From the NCBI GenBank assembly GCA_041390305.1, contig JAWKQE010000001.1:310001-374000 (forward strand): DNA of 64,000 nucleotides. The letters are read 5' to 3'. Shown here in pieces: positions 35,607-44,771 of this stretch. Position 1 is the first letter of the stretch, and each line of letters begins with the position of its first letter. The translations under genes and the position numbers were made by a program. The stretch is from JACKCR01 sp041390305 (lineage in GTDB: Bacteria > Eisenbacteria > RBG-16-71-46 > CAIMUX01). The notes under the pieces were generated by a model, which was given only the letters and a program-made list of their open reading frames with translations, had not been told where the DNA came from and did not search any database.

Positions 35607-36479
35607 ATGGCGGAGACACTCGCACGGGTTTCGACCCACCTGCTGATCCCCATCCTCTTTGCGGTCTGGTTGGCCCACTCTACTCCGAGAAACCGGGTGG
35701 AGTGGGCCATCGACGTTTGGCTCTTCTGGTCCTACTGCATCCTGATCTTTCTGGCCGGATCCTGGGCCGAGATCGCCTATCCCCTCCGCTACCTTCCACC
35801 GGCGCTGCTTCTCGCGGCTACGGTCTGGAGTGGAAAGAGGCTGCGAGGTCTCGAGTCTGTGGCGATCCGCGCGGGCCGTGCCGTGGCGCTCTCCGTTCTC
35901 GCCGTGGCGCTCGGGTTTTCCGCACTCCAAGCCCTTCTCGCGCAGACTCCCGGGGACGAGCCGACCGTCGGCCTCGCCTTCCCCCTCCGTGACGGGACGT
36001 TCCACACCATCCAGGGGGGAAGGCATCCGTCCGTCAACCGGTTCGCAGCGGTGGACTCACTTCGGCATGCCGTCGAGATCGGCAAGATGGGGCGGTTCGG
36101 CCGGAACGATCCCGCCGCGACGCCGATCGTGTGGAGTCCATGCGACGGCGTGGTGGATGAGGTCAGGGACAGCGTCGTCGTTCTGCGATGCCTCGGTGGT
36201 GCGGTCGATCGCGGGGACGGAGCTGCCCTCGTGCGTCTCTGGCCGCTGACAGCGCTCCGCGTCGCGGAGGGGGATTCTGTGCACGCCGGACTTCCTCTGG
36301 GACGGCTTTCGCGGGAGGAGGGGGGCGCCGGGCTGCGCATTGCCGCGTCCCGGAAGGAAGCGCCCGCTCCGATCCGGTTCGGCGGGTACTACCTGGCCCG
36401 GAACGCGCTCTTCCGCGCTCCGGTCGCCGACCCTCGTTCGGAGTCCGTTGGAGGTTCTGCTCCGGACTCCCGTCAGTGA
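35607..36479 (+). CDS. Membrane protein with degenerate M23-peptidase-like domain
   Basis: The first 110 residues hold about four hydrophobic helices (LLIPILFAVWLAHS, VWLFWSYCILIFLAGSW, YLPPALLLAATVW, VALSVLAVALGFSALQALL). The rest has the layout of an M23/LytM fold: FPLRDGTFHTIQGGRHPSVN, ATPIVWSPCDGVVDEV, VRLWPLTALRVAEGDSVHAG and LPLGRLS. The zinc ligands expected in the NxH...D and HxH positions are not seen (NRFAAVDSLRHAVEI), so it is probably non-catalytic, perhaps an activator or binding module. ATG 35607 has no strong Shine-Dalgarno. Its 3' end overlaps the convergent lipoprotein gene by seven bases. Confidence 0.6.
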   Translation: MAETLARVSTHLLIPILFAVWLAHSTPRNRVEWAIDVWLFWSYCILIFLAGSWAEIAYPLRYLPPALLLAATVWSGKRLRGLESVAIRAGRAVALSVLAVALGFSALQALLAQTPGDEPTVGLAFPLRDGTFHTIQGGRHPSVNRFAAVDSLRHAVEIGKMGRFGRNDPAATPIVWSPCDGVVDEVRDSVVVLRCLGGAVDRGDGAALVRLWPLTALRVAEGDSVHAGLPLGRLSREEGGAGLRIAASRKEAPAPIRFGGYYLARNALFRAPVADPRSESVGGSAPDSRQ

Positions 36480-37129
36480 GACGCGAGTTCGATCGCCAGT
36501 AGGCGGGCTTTCCGGGCGAGGCCTGAGGCCGCGTCCAGGTCCTGCTTCGCCATCGCGTCTTCCGCCTGTGTGATGAACCCGCGCACGATCCGGAGCTTGT
36601 CCTGCCCCGCGGCATCGAGACGGCTCGGGTCGACCGCAGCGATGAGACGTTTGGCTTCGTTGAGTGAAGCAATCGTCTCGGTCTCGAACTCTTCCAGCTT
36701 CGGCCGGGTCGGGCTCACCGTCACGGCCGGCGCGACGACGGCGACCGAGTCCGAGGCTGCGCTCACGTCGGTCCGCGGCTGTTCTGGTGTCGTGGCAGGT
36801 GGTGTCGTCTTCACCTTCGGCTTCGTGGGGGTCTTCTCCGTCACCTTGACCGGTTCGGTTGGGGTGTCGGTTGCGGTGGGCCAGAGGTCGGGATCCGGCA
36901 CCTGCGTCCGCATCGTGTCGGGAGCGGCGGCGGTCGGGTTCGTCGCCGGCGGCTCACCGAACTGCGGAAGGAGCGCGCAGCCCGAGAGCGCGAGCGTAGA
37001 CGTCGAGAACATGCAAATCGCTGCGATCCGTGACAGACCCTGCCAACGGCGGGCTCTCGTCATGGAGTCGGTCGCGCTCGAGGGCCTCCCTTGGGGAGAG
37101 CAGGGCGAGCTCGAGGCGAAAACCGTCAT
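36473..37129 (-). CDS. Lipoprotein with Thr/Pro-rich linker and helical C-terminus
   Basis: ATG 37129 overlaps the kinase stop (ATGA) after GGAGGCCGG, so coupling favours it; an internal ATG at 37063 gives the compact lipoprotein signal ending in LALSGC. The lipobox cysteine is followed by a Thr/Pro/Lys-rich linker of about 80 residues and a C-terminal helical pair (SLNEAKRLIAAVDPSRLDAA, ITQAEDAMAKQDLDAASGLA) resembling short TPR-like or LPP20-type modules. It should sit in an outer or inner membrane leaflet. Being the last gene of the NtrC-type regulator/kinase operon suggests a role with that sensor. Confidence 0.65.
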   Translation of the reverse strand: MTVFASSSPCSPQGRPSSATDSMTRARRWQGLSRIAAICMFSTSTLALSGCALLPQFGEPPATNPTAAAPDTMRTQVPDPDLWPTATDTPTEPVKVTEKTPTKPKVKTTPPATTPEQPRTDVSAASDSVAVVAPAVTVSPTRPKLEEFETETIASLNEAKRLIAAVDPSRLDAAGQDKLRIVRGFITQAEDAMAKQDLDAASGLARKARLLAIELASH

Positions 37130-38670
37130 CTCCGGCCTCCAGGTTCGACCAAGGTCGTTGGGGACTCCGTGCGCTCTTCCGTGCGTTCGGAGGCAGTGCC
37201 GATCCATTCGGCGTCTTCCGTGTGGTTCTTGCTCCGTTTCTTGGCGGAGCGTGAAGTGGCCGCGCGGAGTGGGATCCGGATGATCATCCGTGTGCCGCGG
37301 CCCATCTCCGAGTCGATGTCGATCGTGCCGCCATGGATCTCCGCTGCCTGCCGCACGAGTGCGAGCCCGACACCGGTTCCGTTGCGCTTCGTCGTGAAGT
37401 AGAAGTTGAAGACCTTGGGCCTCAGGTCTTCCGGGATTCCGGGGCCGGTGTCTTCCACGACGAGGAGGATCGATTCGTCTTCGGTACGACTACGGATGGT
37501 CACTCGTCCTTCGCGTGATGGCGCGGCCTGCACTGCGTTCTTGACCAGGTTTTCCACCGCCTGGCGTAGAACCTGCGCATCAGCGTAAGTCTCGGGAAGG
37601 TCGTCGTCGAGATCAAGGTCGAGCTCGAGGCCGGCGAGATTCGCTTCGGTCTCGAGGTCTTGTTGGACCTGTTCGAGCACGCGGTTGAGTGAAACCGATT
37701 CGACGGCCATCGGCTTGATCCGGACGACCGTGAGAAAGCCGTCGACGGACTTTCGCATCCGCTCGACCGCGGTTCGGGCCGACCCGACGTGGGAGTCGAT
37801 CTCTTCCGGGTCGAGACTCCGCGGGTGCTCGAGTTCGCGGAGCGCGAACTGGATCGCCTGGATCGGCTGGCTCATCTCATGCGCCATTCCGGCGGCGAGC
37901 TGGCCGACGTTGGCGAGGATCCTCGGCTCCATCTGGACGCGGTCCCTGAGGATGTTGAGTTCTCGGGCGAGGTCGCCGAACATGTCCGACCGGCTCTCGG
38001 GGATCGGTTCCGAGTGCCCGGCGAGCATGCCCGCGACGCCTTCCTCGAGAATGCGCAGACGCACCTTCGTCGCCTGGCCGAGGAGGACTCCCAGGCCGAG
38101 TGCGAGGAAGAGGAGAACCAGTCCGGTGATGAGGCCGCGCTGCAGCACCCGACGGACCTCGTCCCAGAGAAGAGTCCCCGAGATGCTCGCGTGGATCGTC
38201 GCGAACGGCTGGTCTCCCTGTCGGAGTTCGGACCTCTGCTCGTAGTTCTGCCTGCTCTGGAGGGCGCGGAGCAGCTTCATCGCTTCGACGAATCCTTCGG
38301 GTCGCCGGAGTTCCGGCAGCTCCGAGATCGGTTGGCCGACCATTTGAGGTGCGCCGTGAGCGACGGCGATGCCGTTTGGGTTCATGACCGCGACGCCGAG
38401 GAGGGAGGGGGTGTGGGCGACGCCGCCCACCAGCAGCTCTGTAATCAGAGGATCGGCGACTAGGGTCGAGAGATCGGCCTGCGGGTTGCGCTGGTTGAGC
38501 AGGAGGATCGTCCGCTCCACCGTGTCCGTGACGTATCCCGCTTCCGTCACGGCTCGATCCGTCGAGAGCCTGAGGACGTTCTGGATCTCGAACAGGACCG
38601 ATGTGATGGCGAGGACGACGGCTAGCGCGGAGAGCGAGAGGATCTGTCTAGATCCCCAGCCCAGTTTCAA
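37126..38670 (-). CDS. Two-TM sensor histidine kinase partnered with an NtrC-type regulator
   Basis: The 514-residue kinase has TM1 (LSLSALAVVLAITSVLFEIQ), a periplasmic sensor region (40-180) with VAVMNPNGIAVAHGA, TM2 (GLITGLVLLFLALGLGVLLG), a HAMP-like linker, HisKA with the phospho-His in AAGMAHEMSQPIQAI, and HATPase with NLVKNAVQAAP, DTGPGIP and GTGVGLALV. The form NLVKNAVQA is typical of kinases paired with sigma-54 regulators. Its ATG overlaps the regulator stop by four bases. The C-terminal 45 residues are a low-complexity polar tail. Confidence 0.92.
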   Translation of the reverse strand: MKLGWGSRQILSLSALAVVLAITSVLFEIQNVLRLSTDRAVTEAGYVTDTVERTILLLNQRNPQADLSTLVADPLITELLVGGVAHTPSLLGVAVMNPNGIAVAHGAPQMVGQPISELPELRRPEGFVEAMKLLRALQSRQNYEQRSELRQGDQPFATIHASISGTLLWDEVRRVLQRGLITGLVLLFLALGLGVLLGQATKVRLRILEEGVAGMLAGHSEPIPESRSDMFGDLARELNILRDRVQMEPRILANVGQLAAGMAHEMSQPIQAIQFALRELEHPRSLDPEEIDSHVGSARTAVERMRKSVDGFLTVVRIKPMAVESVSLNRVLEQVQQDLETEANLAGLELDLDLDDDLPETYADAQVLRQAVENLVKNAVQAAPSREGRVTIRSRTEDESILLVVEDTGPGIPEDLRPKVFNFYFTTKRNGTGVGLALVRQAAEIHGGTIDIDSEMGRGTRMIIRIPLRAATSRSAKKRSKNHTEDAEWIGTASERTEERTESPTTLVEPGGRR

Positions 38671-40055
38671 CGCAGTACCTCCGTGGCCTGAAGCCGGCCG
38701 TAGCGACGCAGTTTCGCGTAGAGGGTCTTGGTCGTGATGCCGAGAACGGCCGCCGCCCGTGTCTTGTTGCCACTACAGGCTTCGAGCGTCTCGAGGATCA
38801 CTGCCTTCTCCACCTCTTCGAGTGGTGTCCCGACCTTCACGCTGAGCGCGTCCCGACTCCCTGACTCGCGCCGGACGATCGGCCGGACCGACGGAGGGAG
38901 ATGATGCGGCTGCACCTCGTCGTTGTCACACAGGATCGCGGCCCGTTGCATGACATTGCGAAGCTCGCGGACGTTCCCGGGCCAATCGTAGCGGGTCATC
39001 AGGTCCATGGCTTCCTGTGAGATTCCGAGGAGCTTCTTTCCGTTCTCCTCGGCGAAGTTGTGGAGGAAGTGCGAGGCCAGGACGGGAACGTCCTGCGCGC
39101 GCTCGCGAAGCGGAGGGAGATGCAGCGTGAAGACGTTGAGACGGAAGTAGAGGTCTTCGCGCAGTCGTCCACTGGCCAGTCGCTCGTCGATCTCGACGTT
39201 CGTGGCCGCGAGTACACGGACATCGACGGGGATCTCGCGCTGTCCGCCGACGCGTCTCACTTTCCCGTCCTCCAGGACCCGCAGGAGCTTCGTCTGGAGC
39301 CCGGCCGGCATGTCTCCGATCTCGTCGAGGAACAGGGTGCCCTCGTGGGCGTGCTCGAAACAGCCGGGGCGAGACGCCGTGGCCCCGGTGAAGGAGCCCT
39401 TCTCGTGGCCGAAGATCTCGCTCTCGAGGAGGTTCTCCGGAATCGCGGCGCAGTTGATCGCGACGAATCGGCCGGAGCGCCGCGGGCTCAACCCATGGAT
39501 GGTGCGCGCGACGACTTCTTTCCCCGTCCCGCTCTCGCCCGTGATGAGGACGGATGCGTTGGTCGGGGCGATCTGATCGATCATCCGGTAGAGCGCCTGC
39601 ATGCTCGGAGAGTCGCCGACCAGCTCCTGGAACCGGCCCTGACGCTGGAGTTCGCGACGCAGGTGGAGCACTTCCTGCCTCATCGCGGTGTGCTCGAGCG
39701 CCTTGATCAGCACGCTCTCCACGACGGAGGGTTCGATCGGCTTCTGGAGGTAGTCGTAGACGCCCTTCTTCGTAGCCTGGATCGCGCTGTCGATCGACGC
39801 GTGGGCAGTGAGGACGAGCACGGTCGCCTCGATGCCCCCGTCGCGCAGATCCTCGATCAGTTCGAGGCCGGTTCGGCCCGGCATGTTGAGGTCCGTGATG
39901 ACCAGGTCCGGCGGGTGGGCGAGGGCGATCTGGAGGGCCTCTTCCGCGTCTGCCGCGACCTCCACCTCGTGTCCGAGACCTGTGACGGTTCGCGATAGAC
40001 CGCGACGGATCGGTTCCTCGTCGTCGACAACCAAGATGCGGTGCACTCGATCCAT
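38667..40055 (-). CDS. NtrC-family sigma-54-dependent response regulator
   Basis: The 462-residue regulator has a receiver (ILVVDDEEPIRRGL, Asp in LVITDLNMPGRTG, Lys in YLQKPIE), an AAA+ domain with Walker A GESGTGKEVVA, the sigma-54 contact loop GSFTGA (a Ser variant of GAFTGA), Walker B GTLFLDEIGDMP, arginine finger region FRLNVFTLHLPPLRER, and a Fis-type helix-turn-helix (NKTRAAAVLGITTKTLYAKL). It activates sigma-54 promoters after phosphorylation, presumably by the coupled kinase. ATG 40055 follows GGCAGGAG. It heads the three-gene operon. Confidence 0.95.
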   Translation of the reverse strand: MDRVHRILVVDDEEPIRRGLSRTVTGLGHEVEVAADAEEALQIALAHPPDLVITDLNMPGRTGLELIEDLRDGGIEATVLVLTAHASIDSAIQATKKGVYDYLQKPIEPSVVESVLIKALEHTAMRQEVLHLRRELQRQGRFQELVGDSPSMQALYRMIDQIAPTNASVLITGESGTGKEVVARTIHGLSPRRSGRFVAINCAAIPENLLESEIFGHEKGSFTGATASRPGCFEHAHEGTLFLDEIGDMPAGLQTKLLRVLEDGKVRRVGGQREIPVDVRVLAATNVEIDERLASGRLREDLYFRLNVFTLHLPPLRERAQDVPVLASHFLHNFAEENGKKLLGISQEAMDLMTRYDWPGNVRELRNVMQRAAILCDNDEVQPHHLPPSVRPIVRRESGSRDALSVKVGTPLEEVEKAVILETLEACSGNKTRAAAVLGITTKTLYAKLRRYGRLQATEVLR

Positions 40056-40392
40056 GAAACTCCTGCCTCTCGGGCTCTCCGCGTTCAGATGCGCCCCCGA
40101 CTCCCCCTGCAGCGTCCTGCCTCTAATCGGGGAGATTCTCCATGGACTAGAGCGAGAAACGGCTCTTCCTATGGAAAAAGGTAACACTAGATACATCCTC
40201 CACGCTCCCATCGACACTGCGAAGGGTCAAAATCTCCAGCGTTCCAAGGGGGCGATCCTGTAACTGATTGAAAAGTCTTGGCTCGCAGTCCGGGGAGGCT
40301 GTGGAGTCACCAGATGGCACGCCAATTCCTATACCAATTTCGCTAGCGACGATGGGTCGTCGCGGGAAAGCCGAACGTCGGGTGGAGGTCTC
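40056..40392. other. 337-bp divergent intergenic region
   Basis: This stretch separates the minus-strand regulator operon from the plus-strand OmpA gene, so both promoters should be here. It is locally AT-richer (40140-40200). No convincing sigma-70 or sigma-54 pair was found. Confidence 0.35.
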
Positions 40393-41058
40393 TTGAAGTC
40401 GACCTGGAAGAAGATGGCACTGCTGGTGATCCTGACCGGATTCGTCGGGTCGAGCGGGTGCGCATCCAAGGGTTTCGTCCGTGACGAGCTGGATTCACTC
40501 CGGCACGAGATGCGGGCGGAAGACGGCCGTCTCGCTTCGGAGATCGAGATCCTCGGCAATTCCACCGCGGAAGCCATGGCCCGTGCCGAGCTCGCGCTCG
40601 AGTACGCGGGTGAGGCGAAGAACCTGGCCCTGGGTCGCGTCGGTTACGAGGAAGTCGCTTCCTACACCGTCCACTTCTCGAGCGACAGCTTCGATCTCGG
40701 TGGGGATGGGCTTCCGGCCCTGGAAGATGCAGCGATGCTGATTCAGGGTCACCCGGAGTATGTTGTTGACATCTATGGATTTACTGATTCCTCCGGGTCG
40801 GTTTCCTACAACCGTCTCCTTGGGCAGAAGCGGGCCGAATCGGTGCTTCGCTATCTCCTGGAGCGGACGCAGACCTCTCTCCATCGCTTCGCGGCGGTCA
40901 GCTACGGCGAAGAGAAGCCGTTGGGAGGGAAGGCGAGCGACAATCGTCGGGTGGTCGTGAGCGTGATCTCGAAGAAGGCTCTCGAGAACACCGGCGAGGA
41001 AGAGCAGAAGGACTCGAACGAGGATTCGAGCGAAGAGATCACGATGCTTCGCGGCTGA
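40393..41058 (+). CDS. OmpA-like peptidoglycan-binding lipoprotein
   Basis: TTG 40393 follows GGTGGAGG and gives a lipoprotein signal, MALLVILTGFVGSSGC, with the lipobox Cys near residue 23. A short coiled coil (DELDSLRHEMRAEDGRLASE) leads to an OmpA domain: VHFSSDSFDLGGDGLPALED, VVDIYGFTDSSGS and YNRLLGQKRAESVLRYL, ending NRRVVVSVI. The Asp and Arg that hold diaminopimelate are present in GFTD and NRR. It likely tethers the outer membrane to the wall. The C-terminus is an acidic tail. Confidence 0.88.
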   Translation: MKSTWKKMALLVILTGFVGSSGCASKGFVRDELDSLRHEMRAEDGRLASEIEILGNSTAEAMARAELALEYAGEAKNLALGRVGYEEVASYTVHFSSDSFDLGGDGLPALEDAAMLIQGHPEYVVDIYGFTDSSGSVSYNRLLGQKRAESVLRYLLERTQTSLHRFAAVSYGEEKPLGGKASDNRRVVVSVISKKALENTGEEEQKDSNEDSSEEITMLRG

Positions 41059-41593
41059 GCGAAGCTGGTAAGTAGCTTGGGTTTATGAGGCGAAGGCCTC
41101 GTGAGGAGGGAGTCGGTAGGGGAGCTTGGTTGGGTGTGGACGACTGCGTCGACCCCAGGTGGACCGGACCTTGCGAGCTTTTCATCGGGCGGCAGTCTCC
41201 ACCCCCCACTCAGCTCCTCACCGACCTTCTCCGACAGACTTCGGAGCTTGCTCCGGATGAGACAGACCTCTCCCGGGAAGGGCGCAAAGATACCATGCCC
41301 CGTCTGCGCCTTGCCCCGTGGAGAGGTCTTCTTTTTTTGACGGTTGGGGATTTTGCTTGGTGACTTCTTCCACACCCCCTACTGTCCCTTGTGTTGGCTC
41401 GGAGCTGGAGACCCTGCTCCCAGGCGGGAGAGGGTCTTTCTGTATATGGGCCATCGATTGTCTCCGCGACGCGGAGACGTCCCTCGGCGATCGCGCCGGG
41501 GTTGTCCTGAGTGGAGAGATAGATCCGGATATCCGGGAGTTCGAACCACTCGTCATGTGAACTGGCCGCAAGGCCGGGTTTTTGGAGAACGAT
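41059..41593. other. 535-bp leader region with three hairpins before the RRM gene
   Basis: No gene is supported. Stems: GAGGC-gaag-GCCTC (41087-41100), probably the OmpA terminator; GTCTCCGC-gac-GCGGAGAC (41460-41478); and GGCC-gcaa-GGCC-ggg followed by TTTTT (41564-41583). A T7 run occurs near 41332. The last hairpin lies directly before the ribosome binding site of the RRM gene. Confidence 0.5.
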
Positions 41594-41893
41594 TTGAAGA
41601 AGCTCTATGTGGGCAACCTGCCCTTCAGTGCCACCGAAGACGAAATCAACCAGGTCTTCTCTCAGCATGGAACCGTTCACTCGGTGAAGCTCATCAATGA
41701 CCGGGAGACCGGCCGTCCCCGCGGCTTCGGTTTCGTCGAGATGGATGACGACGCTGCCCTCGCGGCGATCGACGCCATGGACGGTGCCCAGATGAACGGC
41801 CGCGCGCTGCGCGTCAACGAGGCCGAGGATCGTCGCGGCGGTGGCGGCGGCGGCGGTGGTGGTGGCGGTTTCCGCCGCAACGATCGCTGGTAG
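41594..41893 (+). CDS. Glycine-rich RRM RNA-binding protein
   Basis: The 99-residue protein is one RRM with RNP2 LYVGNLPF and RNP1 GRPRGFGFVEM plus a Gly-rich tail with Arg ends. Bacterial proteins of this type are often cold-induced and bind single-stranded RNA. Start TTG 41594 lies six bases after GGAG and gives the usual MKKLYVGN beginning; an in-frame TTG at 41582 is less likely. A U-tailed hairpin overlapping the leader suggests control by attenuation or RNA structure. A strong terminator follows. Confidence 0.92.
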   Translation: MKKLYVGNLPFSATEDEINQVFSQHGTVHSVKLINDRETGRPRGFGFVEMDDDAALAAIDAMDGAQMNGRALRVNEAEDRRGGGGGGGGGGGFRRNDRW

Positions 41894-41920
41894 TCCCACT
41901 CCCCTCGAGTAGTCGAGGAT

Positions 41921-41959
41921 GCGTCCCACGTTCGTAGGAACGTGGGACGCTTCTGTTTT
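41921..41959 (+). terminator. Rho-independent terminator of the RRM gene
   Basis: GCGTCCCACGTTC-gtag-GAACGTGGGACGC is a 13-base perfect stem followed by TTCTGTTTT. A smaller stem with the same loop, CCTCGA-gtag-TCGAGG, lies just before it at 41903-41918. Confidence 0.9.
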
Positions 41960-42134
41960 GGCGCCCGGCCGGCGAAGATAGACTCCGGGCCCAAGTGAAC
42001 GAGGGCCAGGTGAACGCAGACGGGCGAACGTGAACGACGGCCAGATGGCGAAGGCTAGGCGGTCGAAGGCCAGGTGAGCGCGACTGCGCTCGATCGGGCG
42101 TCGCAGGGTCTCGATCCCGTGAGGTGACTCCTCG

Positions 42135-42684
42135 ATGACACCAGACGACGGCGCTCCTGCAGCACGGCATCCTTTGCGGCGACCAAGCATCGCCGCCAAC
42201 GTCGCAAGGATCCGAAGCATCTCCGTACATCAACCACCCGCTTGCGGTCGCGGGGCTACTGGCCACGGTCGGTGGCGTGAGCGACGTCATCCTCCTTCAG
42301 GCCGCACTCCTCCACGACACGATCGAGGACACGGAGACGACGGCCGAGGAGCTGGAGGCAGAGTTCGGCGCCGAGGTTCGTGTGTTGGTCGAGGAAGTGA
42401 CCGACGACATGTCCCTTCCCCGGGCGGAACGGAAGCGCCTCCAGGTCGAGAGGGCCCCGCATCTCTCGCCCCGTGCGCGGCAGCTCAAGATCGCGGACCA
42501 CGCGAGCAACATCGACGATCTGGGTGTCGAGGCTCCGGTCACCTGGTCGATGGAGAGGCGGATCTCGTATCTCGCGTGGAGCGAGCAGGTGATCGCGGGC
42601 TGCCGCGGTGTCAACGAGGCACTCGAGGCCCACTACGACGCAGCGGTGCGGCGGGCGAAGTCGCGTCTCGCGCGACCGGTTTGA
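42135..42684 (+). pseudogene. MESH1-like HD-domain (p)ppGpp hydrolase, frameshifted near its N-terminus
   Basis: The main frame reads ASPYINHPLAVAGLLATVGG, LLQAALLHDTIEDTETTAEE and EVTDDMSLPRAERKRLQVER, then APHLSPRARQLKIADHASNI: the HD metal site (HDTIED) and helices of small alarmone hydrolases of the SpoT/MESH1 type. Upstream, FAATKHRRQRRKDP is read in a different frame, and one base missing near 42212 (GATCC-GAAGCA) would join them. A further slip may lie between the ATG at 42135 and 42170. The enzyme would remove the 3' diphosphate of (p)ppGpp. As given only a GTG at 42277 could start, dropping the first metal-ligand helix. Confidence 0.75.
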
Positions 42685-42686
42685 TC

Positions 42687-43097
42687 GTGGCGATCCAGTA
42701 CACCGAGAGCATCGAAGCGATCGCTCCCGATAATCTGGTGGGCTTCTTCGAAGGCTGGCCGGATCCGCCGAGTCCCGAGCGTCATCTCGAGATCCTCGCC
42801 GGAAGCGCGCATGTCGTGATCGCGCTGGACGAGGAGAGCGGGCGTGTGGTCGGTTTCGTCAACGCGATCAGTGACGGAGTGCTCTCCGCGTATCTGCCGC
42901 TGCTCGAAGTACTGCCGGAGCATCGGGGGAGAGGGATTGGTCGCGGTCTCGTCGAGCGGATGATGGCGCGACTCGACGGGCTCTATATGGTCGATCTCTC
43001 CTGCGACGAAGGACTGGTACCGTTCTACCGATCACTCGGATTCCAGCGGCTGGTGGGGATGGGTCGACGGAACTACGAGCGGCAGTCCGCGCGTTAG
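42687..43097 (+). CDS. GNAT-family acetyltransferase
   Basis: The 136-residue protein has a compact GNAT fold: VVIALDEESGRVVGFVNAIS, LPLLEVLPEHRGRGIGRGLV (acetyl-CoA loop RGRGIG) and VDLSCDEGLVPFYRSLGFQR. GTG 42687 lies two bases after the HD hydrolase stop, so the genes are probably co-transcribed. The acceptor substrate is unknown. Length and motifs look complete. Confidence 0.85.
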   Translation: MAIQYTESIEAIAPDNLVGFFEGWPDPPSPERHLEILAGSAHVVIALDEESGRVVGFVNAISDGVLSAYLPLLEVLPEHRGRGIGRGLVERMMARLDGLYMVDLSCDEGLVPFYRSLGFQRLVGMGRRNYERQSAR

Positions 43098-43195
43098 CGG
43101 GAGCAGAGAGGAGTCTCGGCGATGGTGTCGCCGACTCGCAGACTCGGCGACGCTCGGTCTACGGCGCCGCGTCATGGGCGGCCTGAGCCTCGGCG

Positions 43196-44771
43196 TCAGC
43201 CGCCGAGGCCTAGCTTCCCGAGCAGATTCTGTACGAACGACCGCTTCTCTTTCTTCCCGTCCCGATCCCGATCGGACGTCTCGCGCCGTTCCGGCCCGCG
43301 ATCGTGAGCGCGATGCGTACGGGCCTCACGCGGCTGGTCGGCGGTCGCGCCGCTCCTGGACCGCCGCCTCCTGCGCTTCTTGGGGCCGCCCGGGCCTCCG
43401 TTCCGGCCGTCGTCGGAAGCCCCTGCTTCGCTTAAGCCTGCTCCGACGCCGACTTCCTCGCGCGCGCGATCGGCACCTCTCTCGCCGCCACCGCCCCGGC
43501 CACCGCCGCTTCTTCCACCGCCGCCGCCACCGCCACTGCTGCCGCTGCCGCGGGAAGCGCCACGCCGTCCGGCGCCTCCGCGCTCCCGCCGCCCGGAGCC
43601 GCCACGCCGAGCTGCGGAGCGTCGACTCGGTTCGCTTCCGCGTTCGCCGGCCGACAGCGGAACGAGTTCGCCACCTTCTTCCGGAAGGCTGAACCCGATG
43701 AGTCGCTCGATGGAACGAACGCCGCGCATCTCTTCCTTCGTCACGAGCATGATGGCCATGCCGGTACGGCCCGCGCGCGCGGTGCGGCCGATCCGGTGCA
43801 CATAGTCCTCGGCGGCATAGGGAACGTCGTAGTTGACGACGTGCGTGATCTCGTCGACGTCGATGCCGCGCGCCGCGATGTCGGTCGCCACCAGAACGTG
43901 GATCGTGCCACCGCGGAACGCCTCGAGCGTGCGCGCGCTCTTCCTGGCTCCGGTTGCTGTGGATCGCTTCCGCCTGGATGCCACGGCGACGGAGATGGCT
44001 CGCGAGTCGAGACGCTCCCACCTTCGTCTTCGTGAAGACGATCGAACGTCGCATGTCGTGCTGACGGATCAGATCCTCGAGGATGTCCGCCTTCTCGTCG
44101 CGATTCACACGCATGATGAACTGCTCCACCTTGTCGACGGTGGAGGCAGGCGGCGCGACTTCGATCCGGACCGGTTCTTTCAACAGCTGCTTGGAAAGCC
44201 GGGTGATGTCGGGGCCGAGCGTGGCCGAGAACAGCATGGACTGCCGTTCCGTCGGGATCTCCCGGACGATCTCGAGGACATCCTTGATGAATCCCATGTC
44301 GAGCATCCGGTCCGCTTCGTCGAGCACGAGGACTTCGGTGTGCCGGTAGTCGATGTTGCCGCGCCACATATGGTCGATGAGCCGGCCGGGAGTGGCGACG
44401 AGGATGTCGACACCGTGACGGAGCATCATCTCCTGAGGCTCGATCGGAACGCCGCCATAGGCGCAGGTCGTCGTGATGCCGGCGTGGGTGGCGTAGGCGT
44501 TGATGTTCTTCGCGACCTGGATCGCCAGCTCCCGGGTGGGAACGAGGATCAGCGCGCGGAGGTGATTCTTCTCACCCTCGAGCAGACGGTGGAGGATCGG
44601 CAGTGCGAAGGCTGCCGTCTTGCCCGTGCCGGTCTGCGCGCAGGCCATGACGTCATTCCCCTCCAAGAGGAGCGGGATTGCCTTCGCCTGAATGGGTGTG
44701 GGTTCGCGGTACTCGATCTCTTCCAGAGCACGCGCGATCTCGGGCCGGAGCCCGAGGTCTTGGAACGACAT
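43196..44771 (-). pseudogene. RhlE-like DEAD-box RNA helicase, one frameshift
   Basis: From ATG 44771 (after AGGAAGGAAG) all N-terminal motifs are present: Q motif (YREPTPIQ), Walker A AQTGTGKT, PTRELAIQV, TPGRLIDHM, VLDEADRML and FSATL. Domain 2 begins IVFTKTKVGA and HSNRSQEERA; at a GCGCGCGC run near 43930-43940 the frame slips, and the second frame continues RTLEAFRGGTIHVLVATDIA and HRIGRTARAGRTG to the end. A Gly/Arg-rich basic tail follows, as in RhlE-type helicases. Restoring two bases (CG) to the run gives a protein of about 525 residues. The slip site is a simple repeat, so sequencing error is likely. Confidence 0.8.

Noticed and set aside
41539..41555. GAGTTCGAACCACTC looked like a tRNA T-arm.
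   Set aside because: The flanking bases do not pair into a T stem and no acceptor or anticodon arm is present.
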